A stretch of DNA of 49,130 nucleotides, from positions 1 through 49,130 of the forward strand of contig CACPHX010000011.1 of assembly GCA_902633975.1 (NCBI GenBank). The letters run 5' to 3'. Source of the stretch: an uncultured Marinoscillum sp. GTDB taxonomy: Bacteria; Bacteroidota; Bacteroidia; Cytophagales; MED-G16. This document shows positions 8,739 through 19,200 of this stretch, piece by piece (the first letter of the stretch is position 1; each line of letters opens with the position of its first letter). Both the position numbers and the translations under genes were made by a program. Below the pieces are notes generated by a model. That model made no database searches, had not been told where the DNA came from, and worked only from the letters and a program-made list of their open reading frames with translations.

Positions 8739-10474
8739 GTATAATCAAGTTATTACCAAAAGCAGTTATAAATCAAATTGCGGCTGGAGAAGTAATTCAA
8801 AGACCAGCTTCTATAGTTAAAGAACTCATTGAAAATAGTATTGATGCAAATGCAAAAAATATAAAGCTAATTATAAAAGATGCTGGTAAAGAATCAATTA
8901 CTGTGATTGATGATGGGGTGGGTATGGACAAAAAAGATATTAAAAAATGTTTTCTAAGACACTCTACATCAAAATTAAAAGTTACAGAAGACCTTTATAA
9001 AATAAAAACAATGGGTTTTAGAGGAGAAGCCCTTTCCTCAATATCATCTGTAGCAGAATTAAGAATTAAATCCAAAACCAAAACATGTAAAATCGGTAAT
9101 GAGATATTTATAAAAGACTCAAAAGTTTTAGATGAAAAAAAATCTGATATACAATCTGGAACAATAATCAATGTAAAAAATTTATTTTTTAATGTTCCGG
9201 CCAGAAGAAATTTTTTAAAATCTAATAATGTGGAGTTAAGGCATATTTTTGACGAATTTATTAGATGTGCTCTATCAAATCATAAAGTAAATTTTATCTT
9301 GATGAATGAGGAGGTGGAGGTCTTTAACTTAAAAGAATCAAATCTCAAAAAAAGGATAACTGAAATCTACAGGAAAGGGTATGAAAAAAAAGTTATTCAG
9401 TGTAATGAAGGATTTGAAGATATTAACATAACTGGATACATAGGTAAACCAGAAAACTCAAAAAAAACCAGAGGAGAACAATTTATATTCGTAAATAATA
9501 GATTTGTTAAAAATAATTATATAAATCATGCTGTTGTAAAAAGTTATCAGGGACTGATAGAGGATAAAAAATACCCTTTCTATACTTTATTTTTAGATAT
9601 TGATACATCTAGAGTTGATATTAATATCCATCCAACGAAAACAGAAATAAAATTTGATGATGAAAAATTAATATATAGTTTGGTTAGCTCAACTATAAAA
9701 AAAACCCTTGATAAGTATAACATATCACAATCAATAAATTTTAATGCTGATGTAAATTTTCTACAAGAGGTTGTAAAAAATTATGACAGCCCTAAAAATG
9801 AGGATAAGGAAATAAATGATATTAGATCAAAGAAGGGAAATGATTGGGATGAAATTTTTGAAAGTGTTAAATCGGAAAATAAAGCAAATTTTATTTTTGA
9901 GGAAGAGGAAAATATAAATAATAACAAGCCAGTACAATTTCTAGATAAATTTATATTTAAACAACTAGGAGAAAAGCTACTGGTTTTCAATCTGAAAAAC
10001 TGTCAGCAAAGAATAATTTATGAAAAATTTAAAAAAGATATTAGTAAATACACAAATACACAACAATGCTTATTTCCTCAATATATTGATCTAAATAGTT
10101 CAGATTTTGAAATACTTAATACAATTATGGAGGATATTAAATCTATAGGTTTTGACATAGATTATTTTGGAAAGAACTCAGTTGTAATAAATGGTATACC
10201 TGCTGGGATTGAAGATATTAATGAAAAAGATCTTATAGAAGGTTTCATTGAGGAGACAAAAAAGAATAATAATGATTTAGAAAGTGAAAGAAGAAACCAA
10301 ATTCTTAAATACTTTTCAAGTAAAGTAAAAATAGTAAATAACAAAATCTTAGATGAAAGTGAAATGAATCTAATTATCGATAAATTATTTGCCTGCAAAA
10401 ATCCAAAATTTACTCCAGATGGGAAACAAAATTATATTGAACTAGGTATTGAAAAGGTAGAAAATTTATTCTAA
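8735..10474 (+). CDS. mutL: DNA mismatch repair protein MutL
   Basis: MutL couples mismatch recognition by MutS to strand incision and removal. The N-terminal GHKL ATPase is intact: the catalytic E30 in VKELIENS, the metal ligand N34, DDGVGM, GFRGEAL, and the later NIHPTKTEI lysine loop. The C-terminal dimerisation domain is present, but the endonuclease motifs are not. Where DQHAxxERxxYE is expected, the protein has FNLKNCQQRIIYEK (about residues 416-429). The CPHGRP position reads TPDGKQ near the C-terminus. This MutL therefore probably does not nick DNA itself. At 579 residues it is slightly short. It overlaps its neighbours on both sides (ATGA upstream, one base downstream), inside a five-gene operon. 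Confidence 0.95.
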   Translation: MSIIKLLPKAVINQIAAGEVIQRPASIVKELIENSIDANAKNIKLIIKDAGKESITVIDDGVGMDKKDIKKCFLRHSTSKLKVTEDLYKIKTMGFRGEALSSISSVAELRIKSKTKTCKIGNEIFIKDSKVLDEKKSDIQSGTIINVKNLFFNVPARRNFLKSNNVELRHIFDEFIRCALSNHKVNFILMNEEVEVFNLKESNLKKRITEIYRKGYEKKVIQCNEGFEDINITGYIGKPENSKKTRGEQFIFVNNRFVKNNYINHAVVKSYQGLIEDKKYPFYTLFLDIDTSRVDINIHPTKTEIKFDDEKLIYSLVSSTIKKTLDKYNISQSINFNADVNFLQEVVKNYDSPKNEDKEINDIRSKKGNDWDEIFESVKSENKANFIFEEEENINNNKPVQFLDKFIFKQLGEKLLVFNLKNCQQRIIYEKFKKDISKYTNTQQCLFPQYIDLNSSDFEILNTIMEDIKSIGFDIDYFGKNSVVINGIPAGIEDINEKDLIEGFIEETKKNNNDLESERRNQILKYFSSKVKIVNNKILDESEMNLIIDKLFACKNPKFTPDGKQNYIELGIEKVENLF

Positions 10475-11253
10475 TGTTTAATTTAACACCAGCTGCAAAA
10501 AATATATTAATAATTAATGGGATAATTTTTGTATTGACATCAGGCTATATAATTGAAGAGTTTGGATTAAGATATATATTATCATCTGAGTTTAAACCGT
10601 ACCAGTTTTTGACTTATATGTGGATACATGCTGGTTTTGGACATATTTTAAGTAATATGTTTGCAGTTTTAGTTTTTGGACCAATTTTAGAGAGGGTTTG
10701 GGGATCAAGAAAGTTTTTTATCTTCTATTTATTAACGGGTATCGGTGCAGGAATGCTTTATGCTGGAGTTAATTTTATAGAAAATTATAGACTTGAAAGT
10801 AAGGTTACAAGTTATGTTTCGCAACCATCGCCAGAATCATTTAGGAAACTAATTCTAGATGAGTCTAAAGAATACTATAATCAGCTATACGATTTTATAA
10901 ATAGTTACTCAGAAAATCCAAATTCTTCACAGTATAGAAATGAGAGTGTGAGTATTGTTATGAGTATACTTGAAAATAAAAGTAATGTGCCAATGGTTGG
11001 AGCATCTGGAGCTGTTTTTGGAATATTATTAGCATTTGCTATGCTCTTTCCAAACATGGAGTTATATATGCTTTTTTTTCCTTTTCCAATAAAAGCCAAA
11101 TATCTTGTGTTAGGATATGGAATTTATGAAGTTTGGAGTGAGTTTAATAGAATGCCTGGAGATAATGTTGCACATCTTGCTCACTTAGGTGGCATGTTAA
11201 TAGGATATATAATTTTAAGATATTGGAAAAATAAAAACGGTACGTACTACTAA
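10474..11253 (+). CDS. Rhomboid family intramembrane serine protease (first of two)
   Basis: Rhomboids cleave membrane helices within the bilayer using a Ser-His dyad. The HxxxN motif of helix 2 is H57/N61 (HILSN), the serine motif is GASGAVFG with S178, and the histidine is H237 in AHLGG near the C-terminus. There are about six membrane helices. An unusually long hydrophilic insertion of about 65 residues (roughly 105-172, rich in Ser, Glu and Asn) lies before the catalytic serine helix. The start overlaps the mutL stop by one base, and a second rhomboid follows after two bases. Substrates are unknown. Confidence 0.93.
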   Translation: MFNLTPAAKNILIINGIIFVLTSGYIIEEFGLRYILSSEFKPYQFLTYMWIHAGFGHILSNMFAVLVFGPILERVWGSRKFFIFYLLTGIGAGMLYAGVNFIENYRLESKVTSYVSQPSPESFRKLILDESKEYYNQLYDFINSYSENPNSSQYRNESVSIVMSILENKSNVPMVGASGAVFGILLAFAMLFPNMELYMLFFPFPIKAKYLVLGYGIYEVWSEFNRMPGDNVAHLAHLGGMLIGYIILRYWKNKNGTYY

Positions 11254-11255
11254 AC

Positions 11256-12122
11256 ATGGCAAACTTTATAATTGAAGATTTCAAAAATGAATGGAGAAAG
11301 AAGGATAATGGTCTTATCAAAATCATTTTAATTAATGTAATTCTATTTGTTGGAATAAGCTTTATTCAAGTAATTATGACTATCTCAGGTCTCTCATCAT
11401 TTTTTAATATTTTTATAAATAAATTGATGCTTCCTGCCTCATTTAATATATTTATTTTTCAGCCCTGGTCAATAATTACTTATTTTTTTCTTCATTTAAA
11501 TTTTATGCACATTCTTTGGAATATGCTTTTTCTTTATTGGTTTGGCAAAATTATTCAAGACAATATTGGAAATAATGCATTAATATCTTTGTATGTTTTG
11601 GGAGGTATTATAGGTGGACTTCTTTTTATGGCTATCTATAATATAATACCATATTATGGTGAAAGGGTACCTGAGTCATTAATGCTTGGAGCTTCAGCAG
11701 GTGTTTTCAGTGTAGTCGTTGGTTCAGCTACATTATTACCAAACTACTCCTTCTATTTGTTACTAATAGGCCCCGTAAGAATTAAATATATTGCTTTATT
11801 TTATGTCCTTTTATCTTTTTTTGATGTTGCTGGAAGTAATGCTGGAGGTGAAATTGCACATATGGGAGGCGCAATTATAGGCTATATATATATTAAGAAA
11901 TTACAAAATGGCATAGATATAGGACAAGGTCTTATAAATTTTATTAACCTTTTCAATAACAAACAGGTTAGTGAAGTGAGAGATGAAAAAGATACTAATA
12001 TTTTTGAAGAAAGCTCTCAAGATGAAATTGATAAGATATTAGATAAAATTTCTGAAAGTGGATACTCAAGCTTATCTAAAGACGAAAAAGAAAGGTTATT
12101 TAATGCAAGTAAAAAAAAATGA
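11256..12122 (+). CDS. Rhomboid family intramembrane serine protease (second of two)
   Basis: This is a second, divergent rhomboid with HxxxN at H85/N89 (HILWN), the serine motif GASAGVFS with S147, and the histidine H202 in AHMGG. All catalytic positions are intact. After the last membrane helix there is a cytoplasmic tail of about 70 residues ending in EIDKILDKISESGYSSLSKD, a short helical segment seen in my recollection at the end of many Bacteroidota rhomboids. It lacks the long insertion of the first copy, so the two probably have different substrates or gating. The stop overlaps the next gene's start by four bases. Confidence 0.92.
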   Translation: MANFIIEDFKNEWRKKDNGLIKIILINVILFVGISFIQVIMTISGLSSFFNIFINKLMLPASFNIFIFQPWSIITYFFLHLNFMHILWNMLFLYWFGKIIQDNIGNNALISLYVLGGIIGGLLFMAIYNIIPYYGERVPESLMLGASAGVFSVVVGSATLLPNYSFYLLLIGPVRIKYIALFYVLLSFFDVAGSNAGGEIAHMGGAIIGYIYIKKLQNGIDIGQGLINFINLFNNKQVSEVRDEKDTNIFEESSQDEIDKILDKISESGYSSLSKDEKERLFNASKKK

Positions 12123-13204
12123 GACAAATTTTATTACTTATCTGTGTTTTATTAATTTCTTGTAATAATCCTCAGAAACAAGAAAATCCACCAACTTTTA
12201 ATATTAATGAGGAAAAAGCTAGTAAACTAATTAGTTTATCAATTAATTGTGTTGATAAAAAATTTCCATATAAGATTGGTTATAGATTTATTGACAAAGA
12301 CTGGGTTAGACCTCACTACGAAATAACACCTTCCTTTTATGGTTGTTGGGATTGGCACTCTGCAGTTCATGGTCATTGGGCAATGGTCAAAATAGTTAAG
12401 GAATTTCCTAATATTCCAGAAAAAGAAATTATTCTTAAAAAATTAAAAAAAAATTTATCTCAAGAAAATTTAAGAAAAGAACTTGAATTTTTTCAAAATG
12501 AATTTGCAAAAAGCTTTGAAAGAACTTACGGCTGGGCATGGCTAATGAAATTATATTCTGAACTGATCAGCTGGGATAATCCTGATTCAAAAAAATGGGC
12601 TAAAAACTTACAGCCGCTAGTACAACTTCTAAGTGAAAGGACCATACTATTTCTTGATAAGTTATCAACACCATTAAGACCTGGTACACATGCAAATACT
12701 GCCTTTTCTTTTTCGCTAATGATTGAATATGCAGTTGAGTCAGATGATATTAATCTTCTCAATAAAATTAAAGATTACAGTTTAAAAAATTTTTTAAATG
12801 ACCATGACTGTCCAGTAAAATATGAACCCTCAGGTACAGATTTTTTGTCTCCATGTCTTGCTGAAGCTGCTCTCATGTCATATTTACTTGAAGAAAAAAA
12901 ATTTAATAAATGGTTTAAAAAATTCATCCCATCTTTAAAGGAATCGGAGTTTAAATCAATAATTAATCCTCCAGTTGTTTTGGATCCAGAAGATCCTGGA
13001 ATTGGTCATTTAATAGGTCTGATGTTTCATAGGGCATGGACACTTAAAGAGGTAGCAAATAAATTAACAAAGGAATCTGATAGAAATCTTCTATTAGCAA
13101 TATCTGATTCTCACTCAAAAAAAGGATTTGATATTATGTTTGATAGTGGATACGGTGGTGAACATTGGTTAGCAACTTTTGCTATTTATAACTTTTTACG
13201 ATAA
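12119..13204 (+). CDS. DUF2891 family lipoprotein
   Basis: DUF2891 proteins are predicted all-helical proteins rich in Trp and His with no firmly established activity. The match rests on CWDWHSAVHGHWAM near residue 77, a conserved tryptophan-rich block (YGWAWLMKLYSEL), an LRPGTHANTAF segment and a C-terminal GYGGEHWLATFAIY. The repeated helix pairs resemble alpha/alpha-toroid carbohydrate enzymes; that is only a resemblance. The N-terminus is a lipoprotein signal (MRQILLLICVLLISC), so it is probably anchored in the periplasm or at the surface. It is the last gene of the mutL-rhomboid operon, with a four-base overlap upstream. It converges on the giant surface-protein gene with a three-base gap and no visible terminator. 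Confidence 0.85.
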   Translation: MRQILLLICVLLISCNNPQKQENPPTFNINEEKASKLISLSINCVDKKFPYKIGYRFIDKDWVRPHYEITPSFYGCWDWHSAVHGHWAMVKIVKEFPNIPEKEIILKKLKKNLSQENLRKELEFFQNEFAKSFERTYGWAWLMKLYSELISWDNPDSKKWAKNLQPLVQLLSERTILFLDKLSTPLRPGTHANTAFSFSLMIEYAVESDDINLLNKIKDYSLKNFLNDHDCPVKYEPSGTDFLSPCLAEAALMSYLLEEKKFNKWFKKFIPSLKESEFKSIINPPVVLDPEDPGIGHLIGLMFHRAWTLKEVANKLTKESDRNLLLAISDSHSKKGFDIMFDSGYGGEHWLATFAIYNFLR

Positions 13205-13207
13205 AGT

Positions 13208-16200
13208 TTATCTCTCCTTTTCTAGATATATTGTACCAATAAGTTTATCTCTTCTCCTTATATATGGTGTGTCATAATATTCAACTGGAGTAATTTCATA
13301 AAAATAAAAATCAGTTTTTACAAAATCAGATCCATCAATATTCATTCCATCCCAAATTTTATCAGATGATTGTATAACAGATTCATTAACTAACCTTTGA
13401 TATCTATCAAATATCTTAACTTCAAAACTCATGTCTTTAATTAATATATTTTCATATTTAATCAAGAAAAAGTCATTAAAATCATCTCCGTTTGGTGTAA
13501 AATAATTTGGTAATTGGTATCGAGGTGTTTTTAAATTTTCTATATATATATAAATACTACCTGTTTTCTCACAACCTTCAAAGTCTCTAACGCTGTATAC
13601 AATCGTATCATAAGGTATTGGAGACTCTTCAAAACTATAACTAATTGTACCATTAATATTTGAAATGGCATTTCCAAAATTTGGACCAGAAATAATTGTT
13701 ACGCTTGTAGTATCTATTTGAGAATCTATATCATAATCATTATTTAGTACATTTATTATTCTCGAACTTGGAACACTTCCATCAACGACTATTGAATCAT
13801 CCTGTACAACTGGACAATCATTTTCATAATTAATTGATATGGTTACTGTACCTATTGAATCACAAAAGGCAAATCTATCGGTGGCATCTGAAAGAATATA
13901 ATTAAATGTTACAATTTGAGGCCCAGGCGCCTGAACATCTTGGGGTGCTGTATACACAAATGAACCATCTTGATTCCAAGTAAATCCACCTATTGTAGGA
14001 GGTGATAATATATTGATTAGTAGTTCGTCACCCTCTACATCAAAATCGTTAATAGTAAGTGTAGAGTCTATAATATCTCCTTCATTAATAGTAAATACGT
14101 CATCTGAAGGTTCAGGACAATCATTGACAGGATTTATACAAAGTGTCACGGTTACTGTATTACTCGTAAGGTTTGTAGGAGAATCCGTTACATAGTATGT
14201 AAATGAGTCTGATGTTGTTTCTCCTCCGTCATGAGTATAAATAAAAGTACCATTAGGATTTAATATAAGAACTCCGTTTTGGACATCGTCAACTAAAGTA
14301 ACAGTTAGTGTTTGACCTGTATCTAAATCATAATCATTAGAAAGAACACCATCTTCTGGCAATAAGGCTTGAATAAAATCTCCTTCATCAATACAAGGAA
14401 ATGAATCAGCAACAGCAACAGGAGGCGTATCAGGTAATGGGTTTATTCTTATTGTGACATTCACTGTGTCTTGATCTTTACATTCTCCGTCAGTAAGAAG
14501 ATAAGTAAAGGTATCTTCAAAGTTATCGCTGTCATCATGAATATAATCAAAAGAGCCGTCCGGTTTTAGGTCAAGAGTTCCATATAAAGGATCATCAAGT
14601 TTTGTTATTTTAAGTATATCACAAGAATTCTGATCTGAATCGTTGGATAAAACTCCATCCAAAGATGATATATTAAGAGTACCACCTTCATCGATTCCAT
14701 CATATAAATCATCATTTCCAATTGGACACTCATTCAAAATATTGATTTTTGAGGTTTTTACAGCAGAGGTGTCTTCTCCGTCAGTAATATAGTAAGAGAA
14801 GAAAACTTCATTTGGATTGTCTGAACAGTCGTGGTCATAGAAGAACGTACCGTCAGCATACAATTCAAATGTCCCATTTCCTGGACCAGATATTGGAATT
14901 ACAGTTAAAGTGTCTTTTGGATCTGGATCAGTACAGTTTGATAAAACCCCATTTGTTAAATCAGTAATTATAACTTCACCCTCGAGAATAGAATATTCCT
15001 CACCATCACAATCAGGCAATCTATTAATGATATCAATACACACTTGGGTTATACTTGAAAAACCTGGTGGGGGTCCTGGCACTCCATCATATGCCCTGTA
15101 TGTAAAACACACTTCGTTTGGTGTATCTGAACCATCGTGTATATATCTGAAAGAACCATCAGCACATATTCCGTCAGCATTTGTTGATGGGCATTTTAAC
15201 TCACCTACAGAAACATCTTGTATTAATAGAGCTGTCAGACTAGACCCAATATCTGAGTCCGCATCATTTGACAAGATGCCATCTATTTCAATAACATCAA
15301 GCGTGTCACCCTCGAAAACAGAGTACCTATCTTCTACTGAAACCGGAATGTCGTTCACACTATTTATAATGATTATGATCTCAGATATGCTTTCACAACC
15401 CGTTGGATCAATCGCTTTATATCTAACGCTATCAATCGTTGATTCTGATCCATCATGTTGATATATTAACCTACCATCTGGAAATATTGATGTAACACCA
15501 TGATTACTGTAGTTTAAACTCGTTGAATCCTTCTCTGCTCTTAACACATCTCCATCAACATCAAAATCATTTAAAAGTACTCCTAAAGTATCAAGTGTTC
15601 CACCCTCATCAATATAGAATGTATCTCTCACAGCATCTGGACAGTCGTTGACATTTATTGGAATTATAATAATATTTGCAAATGCATCACTCTCACAGAG
15701 ATCACTTTCAATTTTATATTTTATAGTATCTCCAAGCTGACTACCGTTATGGGTGTATGTAAATTTACCATCATACTTGATCTCATTATTCGTAAGAACT
15801 CCATTGATTGGTAGATCCCACTGACTTACAAACAAAGTATCTGCACCTCCAGTATCATCATTAAGTAATACTCCACATAGCGTCCTTGATTTACCAGTAT
15901 CATATAAATATGTTCCATCTATCCATTTCCATCCACCCTCAGGTTCTTTGAAGAAAGGGTCTGTTTCATCTTGGTACAAACCAAAGTGAAATTGTCCATT
16001 TGGTAACATTGCTGCTACAGAATCATTCTCTTCTACCGTTTTTAGCATAGCCAGGTAACCCCCTTTTGCTGCTGCATCAGCTTTCGCATTATTCCATAGA
16101 AACGATTGATCAGAAATGAAGTATGTGTGACCATCGTATTCACCAATTTTTGTGAAACCTGGCAATGAAGCTACTATACTCTCATACTCAAATAAATATC

Positions 16201-19200
16201 GTTGATTTCTTCTTGTTTCGTCTTCATCATTCCAGGTACCAATCACATTACCAGTACCAATACCATAAATTTCTCCTATATTCTCATCTCCGGAGCTGTT
16301 AGGTTCACTTGGAGCCCAATTTTCATTATTAGATCCAGGGTATAAAACCTCAGTTACACAGCTGTCAACCTCGAGGACACCCCCTTCAATAACTCTATAT
16401 ATGTCGTCAGCAGGAATAGGACAATCCGCAACAGGATTTATGTTAATGTAGACGGTAGCTGTATCTGTACATGCCGGATCTCCACCAACCTCTTTTACTA
16501 TGTAACGAAGAGAATCAATTTGAGTCTCTGAGTCGTCGTGAACATATGTAAATGATCCGTCCGGATTAATAAGAGCCCCAACTAAAAGACCATGCCTTGG
16601 CTGTTCAACAATTTCTGCTTCAATTGGATCACTTTCAACATCATAATCATTAATAAGAACACCAGGAGCATTAATAGTTACGGTTCCTCCCTCGTCAACA
16701 TTTATTGTGTCATTAACAGCAACAGGACAATCATTAACTGGATTTATTACAATTCTTACAATACCAAGATCTGTACAGGCTCCGTCAGATATTTGGTATA
16801 CAAAATTGTCATCAAAGTCATTATCCTTACCACTATGAATATAAGTAAAAGATCCATCAACATCGAATTCTGTCAATACACCATCCTCAGGATCATTAAT
16901 TAATGAAGTAGATATTCCATAGTATAATTTTAAAATTTCATCTTCCGAAATAACATCACTGAAAATATATAATTCATCCATCCTACCATCGAACATACCT
17001 CCTGAGATTGATTTCCCTATTAGTAATTGAGCTTTATCAGAGATAAGAGATGCATTATTCAAGGTCTGAGAATAAATTTCATTCTTATTTAGATACATCT
17101 TATAATTATCACCATTTTTTACAAAAACGTAGTGATTCCACTGGTTATTAAGATTAGTTCCCCCTATTTCACCATAAGGTTTAACCGAGTAAGTATTTCC
17201 ATTTCCTATACCAAATGCGAGTCTATTATTTTGAATTCCAATCTTTATTCCTTCTTCATTACCATTTATTGTAAAATTCAGAATGGTTGAGTTTGCTGCA
17301 GCTCCATTAAAGGACCTAAACCAACCTGATATGGTATAATTTGGAGAGGATAGGTCTAATATCTGGTCCTCAACCTCAACATAGGAATTTACTCCATCAA
17401 ACTCCATAGAGTTTTTTTGTTTAGGTATTAAAAATCTATCATTTACTACTTTAGGTGCATCAACAAAATATACAAGGGAAGGAGGGGACTCACATTTTCC
17501 ACCGTGATCTGGATCAGCACATCCAGGTGGATTCGGTAACAAAATAGTATCTTGAATTCCCCCTTTCATGGAACCATGAAATTCGTTTGAACTTTGATCT
17601 TTTAACTTCTCCAAAACAAGTATACTAGGTAATGTGTCGAGTTCAAAAAGAAATCCAGGCCCATCAATAGAATCATAATACTGTGACATAGAATAGAATG
17701 CTATTAGATTATCAGTGATTTGAGGTGTTGAACCAACATCAGTATCGATGTCATTACCCATAATACCAGGTAGATTTCTAAAATGTCCAGATCCTCCACC
17801 AAATACCCCATCAATAATTAATGTATCCCCCTCATTTACCGTGTATGTAGTATCTATAGCATCAGGACAATCGTTTACTGAAATAATATTTATGTAGACA
17901 GTTACCTCGGCACACTCCCTTCCGTTGTCACCCATGATGTAAGTAAAAGAGTCGGCAGTCTGTTCTCCTCCATCGTGAACGTAAGTAAATGATCCGTCAG
18001 CATTAATTGCACCACCCTGAATAACACCATAGGTTGGAAGCGTATTTAAAGTTACCTCCAAGATATCGCCTTCTTCGTCGTAATCATTTAAAAGAACACC
18101 GGTATATTTTTGACCAGATAGCGAATCCATAATTTTATTAAATCCTAGGTTTGCCTCATCTGCAACTAGAGATCCACCCTCATTTACCGTGAAATAATCT
18201 GTTTGACCTTGTGCACATGCATTATCAGGACCAAAGAATAGGTTTATAGAATCTAACTCACAACATGGTTCTTCACCTGTTTGGGGAACATCACACACCT
18301 CAACGTATATGACATCTCTTACATTTCCTGATCCGTCATGCTCATAATAGAATGAACCATCTGCATAAACATCGTAGTCAACTGCGTGGGCAGGAAATGG
18401 ATAGACTGGATCTCCATTAGCATCTAGAAGCCAGTTTTTTGTTGAGGTAGGTAAAAGTTTTTGCATGTATATGAAATCCCCATCAGGATCTGTATCTGTC
18501 AATAAAGCTCCAGAAAGCGAATCTCGCTGTAAAATTCCACCTTCATCCATTCCAAGAACCCAGATATCTCCGTCTGAAGAGTAAACTAATAAGGTATCAC
18601 CAGAGGCATCAATTCTCACACTGTCAATTGATAAATTTAATGGATTGCCATCCTCATCAGTTAGATTTTCTATATAGGACCTTATCGGTGCACCGCCAAG
18701 TAGGGATAAACTGTTATAACCATTTGCTCTTGTTTCAGGACAGTCATTTCTAGGAAGAATCGTAATCTTAGCAGTATCATATGTTTCACATAATCCATCC
18801 CAAGCATAATAAACAAAATAATCTTCTGTTTCCTCACCACCTCCGTGGGTGTAAATAAAGTTTCCATCTTTGTCAACAGTAACAGTGCTACCATCAGTTA
18901 CAGGTTCAATGTCAAGGTAAGCTTCAATAGGATCACCATTAGGGTCAGTATCATTATCAAGTAAACTCGGATCAAGAGTAAGAAGTGTGTTTATTTGACC
19001 ACCTTCAAAGACTGTATAAAAATCTGGGGCAGTTATTGGACAATCATTAACTTTAATAAAAACATCTGTTTCAGATGCATCAGTGATTCCAGGTTCATAA
19101 GTAATTGTCATTCTGTAGGAAAAAGTGTCAACCTTTGGTGATGGGCTTCCATCATGAGTGTAGGTAAAACTACCATCTGGATTCAATACAAATAAATCAG

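Noticed and set aside
14910-15461. A 183-codon plus-strand open frame inside the giant protein gene
   Set aside because: It is the antisense of well-defined cadherin-like repeats. Its composition is that of a reversed Asp/Ser-rich sequence, and it has no start context of its own. The same applies to the shorter antisense frames at 14013-14195, 16592-16903 and 20670-20891.
15880-16365. Simple misassembly as the cause of the permuted lectin order
   Set aside because: The frame stays open through both junctions and the host repeat resumes normally on each side. Misassembly cannot be excluded without reads, but nothing in the sequence points to it.
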